Position numbers and translations under genes: made by a program. 64,000 nt of DNA, from assembly GCA_016288155.1 (NCBI GenBank), contig JAEEYP010000052.1, positions 1-64,000 of the forward strand. Reading direction: 5' to 3'. Shown here in pieces: positions 7,722 to 16,438 of this stretch; the first letter of the stretch is position 1; each line of letters opens with the position of its first letter. Source of the stretch: Clostridiales bacterium (GTDB lineage Bacteria > Bacillota > Clostridia > Oscillospirales > CAG-272). The notes beneath the pieces were generated by a model. The model was not told where the DNA came from, searched no databases, and saw only the letters and a list, made by a program, of their open reading frames with translations.

Positions 7722-10355
7722 ATGGAGTGGACGTCGCTCAACGATCTGAGAGAAAAATATCTGTCGTTTTTTGAATCGAAGGGGCACCTTCGCCTTCCCA
7801 GTTTTTCACTCATCCCGCAGGGGGACAAGTCCCTGCTTCTCATCAATTCCGGCATGGCGCCGATGAAGAAGTTCTTCACCGGCGAGGTCACGCCGCCGCG
7901 CCGCCGCGTCACGACCTGCCAGAAGTGCATCCGCACGCCGGATCTGGAGCGCGTCGGGCATACGGCGCGCCACGGCACGTATTTCGAGATGCTCGGCAAC
8001 TTTTCCTTCGGCGATTATTTCAAAAAAGAGGCGATCCCGTGGGCGTGGGAATTCCTGACCTCGCCCGCGTGGCTCGCGATCCCGGAGGAGAAGCTGTGGC
8101 CGTCCGTGTACGAGAAGGACGACGAGGCGTTTGAGATCTGGAACCGGGTGATCGGGATCCCCGCGGAGCGGATCACGAAGCTCGGCAAGGAGGACAACTT
8201 CTGGGAGCACGGTCCCGGACCGTGCGGCCCCTGCACGGAGATCTACTTCGACCGCGGCGAGAAGTACGGCTGCGGCAGACCTGACTGCCGTCCGGGCTGC
8301 GACTGCGACCGGTTCATGGAGATCTGGAACAACGTGTTCTCTCAGTTCAATAACGACGGACACGGCAACTATACGGAGCTCGCGCAGAAGAACATCGACA
8401 CTGGTATGGGACTCGACCGTCTCGCCTGCGTGATGCAGGGCGTCGACAACATGTTCGAGGTGGACACGACCCGGAAGATCCTCGACCGCGTCGTGGAGAT
8501 CGCCGGTCGCCCGTACGGCGTGAACGCGGCGAACGACGTGTCGATCCGCGTCGTGACGGACCACGTCCGCTCCGCGTCGTTCATGATCTGCGACGGCGTC
8601 ATCCCCTCCAACGAGGGACGCGGCTACGTGCTCCGCCGCATCCTCCGCCGCGCCTGCCGTCACGGGAAACTGCTCGGCATCGACCACACCTTCCTCACCG
8701 AGATCGCGAACGTCGTGATCGAGCAGAACGTCGGTCCGTACCCGGAACTCGGCGAGAAGGCGGACTACATCAAGCGCGTGATCCTCATGGAGGAGGAGCG
8801 CTTCGACGCGACGATCGACGCGGGACTTTCGATCCTCAACCAGCTCATGCAGAAGGCGGAGGCGGACGGCGCCCGCGTGATCCCCGGCGACGACGTCTTC
8901 AAACTGTACGATACGTTCGGCTTCCCGATCGACCTCACGCGCGAGATCGCCGCGGAGCGCGGACTCTCGCTCGACGAAGATACCTTCGCGCATCGCATGA
9001 ACGAGCAGAAGACGCGCGCACGCGCCGCGCGGGCGAACGTCAGCGGCTGGAGCGAATCCTCGAAGACGCTGCTCGCGTCTCTTCCGAAGACGGAGTACAC
9101 GGGCTACGCGGAAGGTTCCGCCGCCGCGAAGATCCTCGCGATCCTCGTCGACGACGAGGAGACGGACGCCGTCAGCGAGGGCGAATGCACGATCATCCTC
9201 GACCGCACGCCGCTGTACGGCGAGGGCGGCGGTCAGGTGGGCGATACCGGCGCGATCCGCACGGAGAACGCGCTCGCCGCCGTGCTCGACACGAAGAAAT
9301 CGGAGGGCGTCTATATCCACCTCTGCCGCGTCGAGAACGGGACGCTCCGCCGCGGCGACGCCGTCACGGCGGAGAGGGACGACGCGCGCAACGCGGCGAT
9401 CCGCCGCAATCACTCGTCCGTCCATCTTCTGCAGGCGGCGCTGCGGCGCGTGCTCGGCACGCACGTCGAACAGGCCGGTTCCTACGTGGACGAGCGCGAG
9501 GGACGCTTCGACTTCACGCATTTCGCCCCGATGACGGCGGAGGAACTCGCGCAGGTCGAGGCGCTGGTGAACGCGGAGATCCTTCGCGGCGAGGGCGTCG
9601 TCACGACGGAGACGGATCCGGAGACGGCGAAAAAGGCAGGCGCGATGGCGCTCTTCGGCGAAAAATACGGCAAGACGGTGCGTATGGTGCAGATGGGCGA
9701 TTTCTCGACGGAACTCTGCGGCGGCACGCACGTGGACAACACGGCGAAGATCGGACTGTTCAAGATCCTGTCCGAGGCATCCGTAGCGGCGGGCGTCCGT
9801 CGGATCGTCTCCACGACGGGACTCGGCGTACTCTCCCTCATGGCGGAGAAGGACGCGCTGATCGCCGAGACGGCGAAAGCGCTGAAGGCGGCGAACCCGG
9901 CGGAGATCGCCGCGCGCGCCGCGGCGCGTGAGGCGGAGCTCTCCCGGATGCGCCGGGAGATCGAGGCGCTCAACGCGAAGATCGCCTCCTCGAAGGCGGA
10001 CGCGCTCAAGACCTCGGCGAAGAAGGTCGGCGCCGTGTCGCTGATGACGGCCGATATGGGGAACATGTCGATGGAAGCGGCGCGCGCGCTGTGCGATTCG
10101 CTCAAGGAGATCCCGGACGCGGTCGGCGTCGTGGCGATCCACGACGGGGAGAAGCTGAACTTCCTCGCGGTCTGCGGGGCGGACGCCGTCCGCGCCGGCG
10201 CGCACGCGGGGAACCTGCTGAAAGCCGTGAGCGCCGTGACCGGCGGCAAGGGCGGCGGCCGCCCGGACAGCGCCACCTCCGGCGGGCGCGACGTGTCGAA
10301 GATCGGCGAAGCGCTGGCGGCGGCGGAGGGGATCCTTTCCGACATGCTGCACTGA
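7722..10355 (+). CDS. alaS: Alanyl-tRNA synthetase
   Basis: MEWTSLNDLREKYLSFFESKGHLRLPSFSLIP..., NSGMAPMKKFFTG, C-terminal editing domain with NHSSVHLLQAAL and ELCGGTHV. Confidence 0.98.
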   Translation: MEWTSLNDLREKYLSFFESKGHLRLPSFSLIPQGDKSLLLINSGMAPMKKFFTGEVTPPRRRVTTCQKCIRTPDLERVGHTARHGTYFEMLGNFSFGDYFKKEAIPWAWEFLTSPAWLAIPEEKLWPSVYEKDDEAFEIWNRVIGIPAERITKLGKEDNFWEHGPGPCGPCTEIYFDRGEKYGCGRPDCRPGCDCDRFMEIWNNVFSQFNNDGHGNYTELAQKNIDTGMGLDRLACVMQGVDNMFEVDTTRKILDRVVEIAGRPYGVNAANDVSIRVVTDHVRSASFMICDGVIPSNEGRGYVLRRILRRACRHGKLLGIDHTFLTEIANVVIEQNVGPYPELGEKADYIKRVILMEEERFDATIDAGLSILNQLMQKAEADGARVIPGDDVFKLYDTFGFPIDLTREIAAERGLSLDEDTFAHRMNEQKTRARAARANVSGWSESSKTLLASLPKTEYTGYAEGSAAAKILAILVDDEETDAVSEGECTIILDRTPLYGEGGGQVGDTGAIRTENALAAVLDTKKSEGVYIHLCRVENGTLRRGDAVTAERDDARNAAIRRNHSSVHLLQAALRRVLGTHVEQAGSYVDEREGRFDFTHFAPMTAEELAQVEALVNAEILRGEGVVTTETDPETAKKAGAMALFGEKYGKTVRMVQMGDFSTELCGGTHVDNTAKIGLFKILSEASVAAGVRRIVSTTGLGVLSLMAEKDALIAETAKALKAANPAEIAARAAAREAELSRMRREIEALNAKIASSKADALKTSAKKVGAVSLMTADMGNMSMEAARALCDSLKEIPDAVGVVAIHDGEKLNFLAVCGADAVRAGAHAGNLLKAVSAVTGGKGGGRPDSATSGGRDVSKIGEALAAAEGILSDMLH

Positions 10356-10378
10356 GCGGATCGGGATACGACAAAGAT

Positions 10379-10423
10379 ACAAAAAAGGAGAGGCTTTCCG
10401 AGGAAAGCCTCTCCTTTTTGTAT
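10379..10423. terminator. Intrinsic terminator between convergent alaS and MBL-fold gene
   Basis: aaaaaaggagaggctttccgaggaaagcctctccttttt. Confidence 0.9.
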
Positions 10424-10429
10424 TCGGCG

Positions 10430-11176
10430 TCAGATCTCAAAAGAATCGCCGTCGTCCGGCACGTGCAGCGAGAAGGGCAGCGGCGGCAGCGGCGGGATCT
10501 TCCCCTCGATCCAGTCGGCGTTCCCGGGACCGATATGCGTGAAAAACACCTGCCGCGTCGGGCACGGGGCGAGGACGCCGAGCGCCGTCTCCCAGGAAAA
10601 ATGCGCCATTTCGCACACGACGGCGTCGGAGGGCTCATACCGGAACGCATCGGGGAAATCGGCGGCGTCGCCGTGGTGCAGGTCTCCCGTGACGCAGAGC
10701 GTCGGACCGCCCGCCGCCTCCAGACGGTAGGCATAGGAGGTGCGGTCGTCCATCATGTGGCGCGTCCGGTACGCCGTCACGGTCAGCCGGTCGTCCGAGT
10801 AGAGGACGCCTTCCCGCACCGGATGGAAGCGCAGACGCGCCTCGTTGTCCATCCCGCCGTCCATGGCGCAGAGCAGCGCGCGCATGGCGTCGACGTCGAC
10901 GGTATCCGGGAGGAAGATATCGTAGTCGGTGTCTTTGTAGTACCAGTTGGAGAGACTGAAAAACAACGGGAAGCCGCCGGTGTGGTCGCTGTGCATGTGG
11001 GTGGCGAAGACGGCGCGGACGGAGGTGAACGGGACTCCCCGCCGGGTAAGGAGATCGGCGACGGGCGCGCCGCCGTCCACGAGATAGACGGAGCCGTCCA
11101 CCTCGATCATGAGGGAGGAAGAGTACCGCACGGCGGAGGGTACGCCGTGGCTCGTGCCGAGAAAGGTGATTTTCAT
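10430..11176 (-). CDS. MBL-fold metallohydrolase, RNase Z-like
   Basis: MKITFLGTSHGVPSAVRYSSS..., THMHSDHTGGFP motif. Confidence 0.85.
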   Translation of the reverse strand: MKITFLGTSHGVPSAVRYSSSLMIEVDGSVYLVDGGAPVADLLTRRGVPFTSVRAVFATHMHSDHTGGFPLFFSLSNWYYKDTDYDIFLPDTVDVDAMRALLCAMDGGMDNEARLRFHPVREGVLYSDDRLTVTAYRTRHMMDDRTSYAYRLEAAGGPTLCVTGDLHHGDAADFPDAFRYEPSDAVVCEMAHFSWETALGVLAPCPTRQVFFTHIGPGNADWIEGKIPPLPPLPFSLHVPDDGDSFEI

Positions 11177-11227
11177 GACGAATACCTCACAAAAAGAAAT
11201 GAAGCCGAAGAGGAGACCGCAGGACGG

Positions 11228-11809
11228 TCAGCCCGCCTTTTGCACGCGGGCGAAGATCTTCATGGAGACGCCGGAATCCTGCACGAGGACGTCCGCCGGG
11301 AGGCGGGACATATGCGCCGTCACGTACAAGTCGCCCGCCGCGCCGCTGATATTGACGACCTGAACGGCATAGACGACCCACTCCCAGCCGAGCGGGACGA
11401 GGCACTGGAGGACGGCGAGGACGACGCCCCACACGACGATCGGCGCGAGCGAAACGACGATGTAGTCGCGGCGGCAAAAATACGCGTCGCTGCCCGCGTA
11501 GGCGTACAGCCCCGTGAAGCCGTAGCGCGGGCGGATCCCGCTGAAAGCGCGCATCACGATCCCGTGCACCAGCTCGTGGAGCACGACGTACACGATGCAG
11601 CCGCCGAGGAAAACGGGGACGTGGGAGAAATACGCGTCGATATCCGGCTCCCAGCCGCGGCGGAAGAGGGACCATATGCCGGCGGCGGTCATGACGAGCC
11701 CGAGCAGGACGGCGAGCCCGTTCACGAGCAGCATCAGCTTTTTGTTCTTCTGGAGGTCGATCTGTTCCTTCTCCGCGTAGTCGGCGGGCAGTGTGGTCCG
11801 TGTCGTCAT
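11228..11809 (-). CDS. DUF3267-type integral membrane putative zinc metalloprotease
   Basis: Start refined to MTTRTTLPADYAEKE; multiple hydrophobic segments and HExxH motif VVLHELVHG. Confidence 0.72.
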   Translation of the reverse strand: MTTRTTLPADYAEKEQIDLQKNKKLMLLVNGLAVLLGLVMTAAGIWSLFRRGWEPDIDAYFSHVPVFLGGCIVYVVLHELVHGIVMRAFSGIRPRYGFTGLYAYAGSDAYFCRRDYIVVSLAPIVVWGVVLAVLQCLVPLGWEWVVYAVQVVNISGAAGDLYVTAHMSRLPADVLVQDSGVSMKIFARVQKAG

Positions 11810-11954
11810 CGCATGCTCCTTATGCGGTCGGTTCGATATCATTATTGTAGCATATTTTTCCCGCCTTGAAAAGAGGAGGTGAGGAATTTGCGGCGGGAAA
11901 TGCGGCGTGCGCCGTTTTGGCGTATCACGAGCACGCCGGACGCCGCCGACGGAA

Positions 11955-11994
11955 AGAAAAACTCCCGAAGGGGCGTCCTTTCGGGAGCTTTTGT
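11955..11994 (-). terminator. Intrinsic terminator downstream of ymdB-like gene
   Basis: Minus strand agctcccgaaaggacgccccttcgggagttttt. Confidence 0.85.
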
Positions 11995-12007
11995 ACACTG
12001 TGCGGCT

Positions 12008-12775
12008 TCACGTCACGCGCTGTGCCGAAACGCACCGTCCGTTTCGGATCTCGAACAGCACGCCGTGCACGGCGACCTCTCCGACGGCGGGCGTGAACTG
12101 CACCGGCGTTTTGACGAGGAACTTGTGCAAAATCGGTTCGGCGGCGACGCCGAGCACGCCGGCGTGGGAGCCGCACATGCCGAGATCGGTCACGTAACCG
12201 GTCCCGCCCGGCAGGATCTGCTCGTCCGCGGTCGCCACGTGCGTGTGCGTGCCGAAGACGACGTGGACGCGCCCGTCCAGATACCGCGCGAGCGCGAGTT
12301 TTTCGCTCGTCGCTTCCGCGTGGATATCGACGACGGCGAGATCGTACTGTCCTTTGTAGGCGGCGAGTACCGCGTCCGCCGTCGTGAACGGCGAGGCGAC
12401 CGGCTCCATGAAGACGCAGCCGATCAGGTTCATGACGAGCACGCGCTGCCCGGAGGCGGTGACGACGCAGGAGCCGTGCCCCGGCGCGCTGTCCGGATAG
12501 TTGGCGGGGCGGAGCATCGCCGGTCTGTCGTCGAGGAGCGTATAGACGTCCCGGCGCCGCCAGGAATGGTTGCCGCCGGTGATCACGTCGGCGCCCGCGT
12601 CGAAGAGGATGCGGGCGGCGTCGGCGGAGATCCCGTTCGTGGGCGCGGCGTTCTCTCCGTTGACGATGACGAGGTCGGCGCGCAGTCCGTCGCGCAGACG
12701 GGACAGGGCGCGTCCCTCGGAGAGGGAGCGGACGCCTTCGTCGCCGACGACGTCGCCCATACAGAGGATACGCAT
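12008..12775 (-). CDS. YmdB-family metallophosphoesterase (TIGR00282-like)
   Basis: MRILCMGDVVGDEGVRSL..., VNGENAAPTNGIS, ITGGNHSWRRRDVYTLLDD, FGTHTHVATADEQILPGGTGYVTDLGMCG. Confidence 0.92.
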   Translation of the reverse strand: MRILCMGDVVGDEGVRSLSEGRALSRLRDGLRADLVIVNGENAAPTNGISADAARILFDAGADVITGGNHSWRRRDVYTLLDDRPAMLRPANYPDSAPGHGSCVVTASGQRVLVMNLIGCVFMEPVASPFTTADAVLAAYKGQYDLAVVDIHAEATSEKLALARYLDGRVHVVFGTHTHVATADEQILPGGTGYVTDLGMCGSHAGVLGVAAEPILHKFLVKTPVQFTPAVGEVAVHGVLFEIRNGRCVSAQRVT

Positions 12776-12811
12776 GGCGGTCTTCCCCGATTCTTCAGGA
12801 TGCGGGACGGC

Positions 12812-13945
12812 TCAGAGCCCGTCCCAGAAGCGGCCTTCTTCGTAGGCGGCGACGAGAGATTCGTACAGCCCGCGCACGTACACGCGGTTTTCTCCCTCGT
12901 TTTCCGCGGGAGCGGGGAAATCGCGGATCGGCGTTTTCTGCGCCTCGGCGATGACGAGCGCGTGCGGCGTCGCGGCCTCGATGCCGCACAGCGGGCGCAG
13001 CTGCGGATCGAATACGGCGTCGACGGCGGCGAAGAGCTTGTTTGTGACGTCGAGGAACGGATCGCCGTAGACGACCTCCGTGCCGTCGTCGAGGATCCCG
13101 CGGATGATCTTCGTTTCACCGGTCTCCTCGTAGAGGATGCGGCCGCGCTCAAAGTGATAGTCGAAGATGGGATCCTGCCGGCGTTCCGTCGCGTGCGAGG
13201 CGATGAAGAGGACGCGCGCGCCGCCCTCGCACTGCACTTCCATGGAACAGGTATCGTAATTCTCGATGGCGTTGGCGCGCCACAGCGAGGCGCGCACGGA
13301 GAGCGGTGCCGCCGCGGTGTCGACCGTTCTGCCGAGCACGTAGAGCATGTTGTGCAGATAGTGCGCCGTCGCGTTGTTGGCGACGGAGTCGAGGATGAGC
13401 GAACCGTCGGCGGCGCGGATCTTGCCCGCCCAGCCGCTCCCGCGGCGGTAGTAGGCGCGGTCGCGCGGCCAGAGCACGAGCGTCTTGAGAAGGATCGGTT
13501 TTCCGTACCGTCCGGCGAGGATGTCCCGCTTCATCGCCTGTACGGCGGCGGAGTACGACCACTGATAGCCGATGCTGACGTACTTGCCCGCGCGGTCGCG
13601 CGCTTCCAGCATGGCGGGAATGTCGGAGACGTCGCCGCAGAGCGGCTTTTCCGCCATGACGCAGCAGCCGTGATCGAGCGCCGCGATCATCTGGCGGGCA
13701 TGCAGGTGGATGGGCGTGGAGATGACGCAGAGATCCGCGCTCAGTCCGGCGTCGAAGAACTGCGCCATGTCGGAGAAGATCGGTACGCCGCGCTCGCGGA
13801 GCGGCGCAAGGAAACCGCTCGCATCCGGATACGGATCGACGCAGCCGACGATCTCCGTATCCGGGCGGTCGCCGTGAAGGATCGGTCCGAGATGCGTGGA
13901 GGCGTAGCCGCCGATCCCGACGAAAAGGAGACGCGCTTTTTTCAT
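12812..13945 (-). CDS. Gfo/Idh/MocA-family oxidoreductase
   Basis: MKKARLLFVGIGGYASTHLGPIL N-terminal Rossmann fold; CVMAEKPLCGDVSDI. Confidence 0.87.
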   Translation of the reverse strand: MKKARLLFVGIGGYASTHLGPILHGDRPDTEIVGCVDPYPDASGFLAPLRERGVPIFSDMAQFFDAGLSADLCVISTPIHLHARQMIAALDHGCCVMAEKPLCGDVSDIPAMLEARDRAGKYVSIGYQWSYSAAVQAMKRDILAGRYGKPILLKTLVLWPRDRAYYRRGSGWAGKIRAADGSLILDSVANNATAHYLHNMLYVLGRTVDTAAAPLSVRASLWRANAIENYDTCSMEVQCEGGARVLFIASHATERRQDPIFDYHFERGRILYEETGETKIIRGILDDGTEVVYGDPFLDVTNKLFAAVDAVFDPQLRPLCGIEAATPHALVIAEAQKTPIRDFPAPAENEGENRVYVRGLYESLVAAYEEGRFWDGL

Positions 13946-14068
13946 GGTGACATCCGTCCGTTCACTGAGAAGATTGTCATTAGTATAGCATTTTTTCCGC
14001 GCGTTTGCAAGAGAGCGGCGGATTTTGTCCCGGTTTTTTCATATTCCGGGATAACTTTTCAAAACCCC

Positions 14069-14097
14069 TTGCAAGTTGTCACGATATCATGTATAAT
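14069..14097 (+). promoter_or_regulatory. Predicted promoter for EF-G-like gene
   Basis: TTGCAA - 17 nt - TATAAT. Confidence 0.7.
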
Positions 14098-14180
14098 AAA
14101 TAGGAATCCTTGTTTCCCCGCGCAGATCGCGTTCCTCCCCCAATTCTTCAACAGGATTTATTATAAAGGAGTATCAGGAT

Positions 14181-16241
14181 ATGGCAAACTTGACCACGGA
14201 ACTCATTCGCAATGTGGCGCTTCTCGGACACGGCGGAAGCGGCAAGACTTCTCTGGCGGAGGCCATGCTGTTCGCGGCCGGCTCCATCGACCGTCTCGGC
14301 AAGACGACGGACGGCAATACCTGCTGCGACTACGATCCCGAGGAGATCAAGCGCGGCTTCTCGCTCTCTCTCGCGGCCGCCAATTTCCCCTGGAAGGGCT
14401 GCAAGGTCAACCTGCTCGACACGCCCGGCTACCTTGATTTCGCCGGTGAGGTGCTCGAGGGCATGCGCGTCGCGGACGCCGCCGTCATCACCGTGGACGC
14501 GAAGGCCGGCGTCGAGGTCGGCGCCGAGCTCGCATGGGATTATGCGAACGCGGCCGGGATCCCGCGCGCGTTCTTCGTCAATAAATGCGACGATCCGGAC
14601 GCGGATTTCCACGCGGTGTTCGACGCGCTCCACGGGCAGTTCGGTTCCTCTCTCTGCCCGATCTTCGTCCCGTACAAGAACGGCTCCGACATCGTGATGA
14701 TCGATCTCATCGAGATGAAGGCGTACTCCTACGACGCGAAGGGCAAGCGCTCCGAGACCGCCATGACGCCCGCCTATGAGGAGATGGCGTCCGAATACAA
14801 GGAAGTGCTCAACGAGGCGCTCGCGCAGACGAGCGAGGAGCTGCTCGAGAAATACTTCGAGGGCGAGGAGATCACGCGCGAGGAGTCCGTCACGGCGCTT
14901 CACGACGGTATCATCAGCGGCGCGATCACGCCCGTCTACTGCGGCGCCGCCACGAAGATGTGGGGCGTGTACGCGCTGATGGATGCGATCGTCGAGTCGT
15001 TCCCGCGTCCGACCGCCCGGAAAGTCGAGCATGCCGCCGACGGCGCCGAGGTGCCGATCGACGCGGCGAGCGCCGACGCGGCGATCTTCGTCTTCAAGAC
15101 GATCGCCGACCAGTACGGCAAGCAGTCCTTCTTCAAGGTCATGAACGGTACGCTCGCGAAGGATATGACGCTGAAGAATCTGACCAGCGGCTCGCAGGAG
15201 AAGATGGCGCACATCTACACCATGTGCGGCAAGAAGCAGACCGAGGTCGATTCTCTCTGCTGCGGCGACATCGGCATGATTTCCAAGCTGGCGAACACGA
15301 ACACGAACGATACGCTCCGCCTTACCGGCGACGCGGCGTACGCGCCGATCGTTTTCCCGACGCCGTATCTGGAGCGCGCGATCGTTCCCGCCGCCAAGGG
15401 CGACGAGGACAAGATCTCCACCGGCATCGCCCGCCTCACCGAAGAGGACCGCACGCTGAAATACGAGAACAACGCGGAGACGAAGCAGATGGTCATCGCC
15501 GGTCTCGGCGACATCCACCTCGACGTCATGGTCTCCCGCATGAAGGCGCGCTACGGCGTCAGCATCGTCCTCGAGGAGCCGCGCATCCCGTACCGCGAGA
15601 CGATCAAGGGCCGCTCCGACGTACAGGGCAAGCATAAGAAGCAGACCGGCGGTTCCGGTCAGTACGGCGACGTCCACATCCGCTTCGCTCCGGGCGAGGA
15701 GGAAGGACTCACCTTCACGGTCTCCGTCGTCGGCGGCGTCGTCCCGAAGAACTTCAACCCCGCCGTCGAGAAGGGTCTGCTCGAGGCGATGGAGCACGGC
15801 GTGCTCGCCGGCTATCCGGTCGTCCATCTGGCAGCCGATCTGTACGACGGCTCCTACCATCCGGTCGACTCCTCCGAGATCGCGTTCAAGCTCGCGGCGC
15901 GCCTCGCCTATAAGGCCGGCCTGCCGCTGGCGAACCCGATCCTGCTCGAGCCGGTGGGCGAGTTGAAGGTCACGATCCCCGACAGCTACGTCGGCGACAT
16001 CATCGGCGACCTCACGAAGCGCCGCGGCCGCATGAACGGCATGAATCCCACCGAGGGCAAGGCGGGCTACACGACGATCGTCGGCGACGTGCCGAAGGCC
16101 GAGATGAGCGATTACGTCATCACGCTCCGCGCCACCACGCAGGGCAGAGGCTCCTTCGACTTCAAGGTGAACACCTATGAAGAGGTCCCCGCCTCCGTCG
16201 CGCAGAAGGTCATCGCCGAGCATAAGGTCGAGGAAGAATAA
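14181..16241 (+). CDS. Elongation factor G-like GTPase (EF-G2/FusA2-type translation factor)
   Basis: NVALLGHGGSGKTSLAEAML P-loop, LLDTPGYLDF, FFVNKCD; EF-G domains III-V (GSGQYGDVHIRF, GDIIGDLTKRRGRMNGM). Confidence 0.9.
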   Translation: MANLTTELIRNVALLGHGGSGKTSLAEAMLFAAGSIDRLGKTTDGNTCCDYDPEEIKRGFSLSLAAANFPWKGCKVNLLDTPGYLDFAGEVLEGMRVADAAVITVDAKAGVEVGAELAWDYANAAGIPRAFFVNKCDDPDADFHAVFDALHGQFGSSLCPIFVPYKNGSDIVMIDLIEMKAYSYDAKGKRSETAMTPAYEEMASEYKEVLNEALAQTSEELLEKYFEGEEITREESVTALHDGIISGAITPVYCGAATKMWGVYALMDAIVESFPRPTARKVEHAADGAEVPIDAASADAAIFVFKTIADQYGKQSFFKVMNGTLAKDMTLKNLTSGSQEKMAHIYTMCGKKQTEVDSLCCGDIGMISKLANTNTNDTLRLTGDAAYAPIVFPTPYLERAIVPAAKGDEDKISTGIARLTEEDRTLKYENNAETKQMVIAGLGDIHLDVMVSRMKARYGVSIVLEEPRIPYRETIKGRSDVQGKHKKQTGGSGQYGDVHIRFAPGEEEGLTFTVSVVGGVVPKNFNPAVEKGLLEAMEHGVLAGYPVVHLAADLYDGSYHPVDSSEIAFKLAARLAYKAGLPLANPILLEPVGELKVTIPDSYVGDIIGDLTKRRGRMNGMNPTEGKAGYTTIVGDVPKAEMSDYVITLRATTQGRGSFDFKVNTYEEVPASVAQKVIAEHKVEEE

Positions 16242-16292
16242 CGCTTTGCGTTCCCCCCCCCCGCGGGGCGGGAGGGGAAATCCACGGACAGC

Positions 16293-16328
16293 GGACCGGC
16301 ACCGAAGAGATTCGGTGCCGGTTTTTTC
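16293..16328 (+). terminator. Intrinsic terminator after EF-G-like gene
   Basis: accggcaccgaagagattcggtgccggttttttcc. Confidence 0.9.
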
Positions 16329-16379
16329 CGTATCCGGCGGAAAAGCGAAGGATTTCCGACGCGGATTTCCTCTCCCCTC

Positions 16380-16408
16380 TTGCGCACGGCGCGGATTTCG
16401 GATATACT
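16380..16408 (+). promoter_or_regulatory. Predicted promoter for GT4-CsaB fusion gene
   Basis: TTGCGC - 17 nt - TATACT. Confidence 0.5.
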
Positions 16409-16438
16409 AATGACAGATACGGAACGGGAGGCGCGGTC

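Noticed and set aside
7806-10382. 858-aa minus-strand ORF opposite alaS
   Set aside because: Antisense to a certain alaS; Arg/His/Asp-rich low-complexity translation typical of shadow ORFs in high-GC3 genes.
11879-14437. 852-aa plus-strand ORF spanning ymdB-like and Gfo/Idh genes
   Set aside because: Antisense to two well-supported genes; no recognisable domains.
16253-16262. 10-nt poly-C tract as a phase-variation switch
   Set aside because: Lies after the EF-G-like stop codon and well upstream of the next promoter, so slippage would not alter a reading frame; could also be a sequencing-length error.
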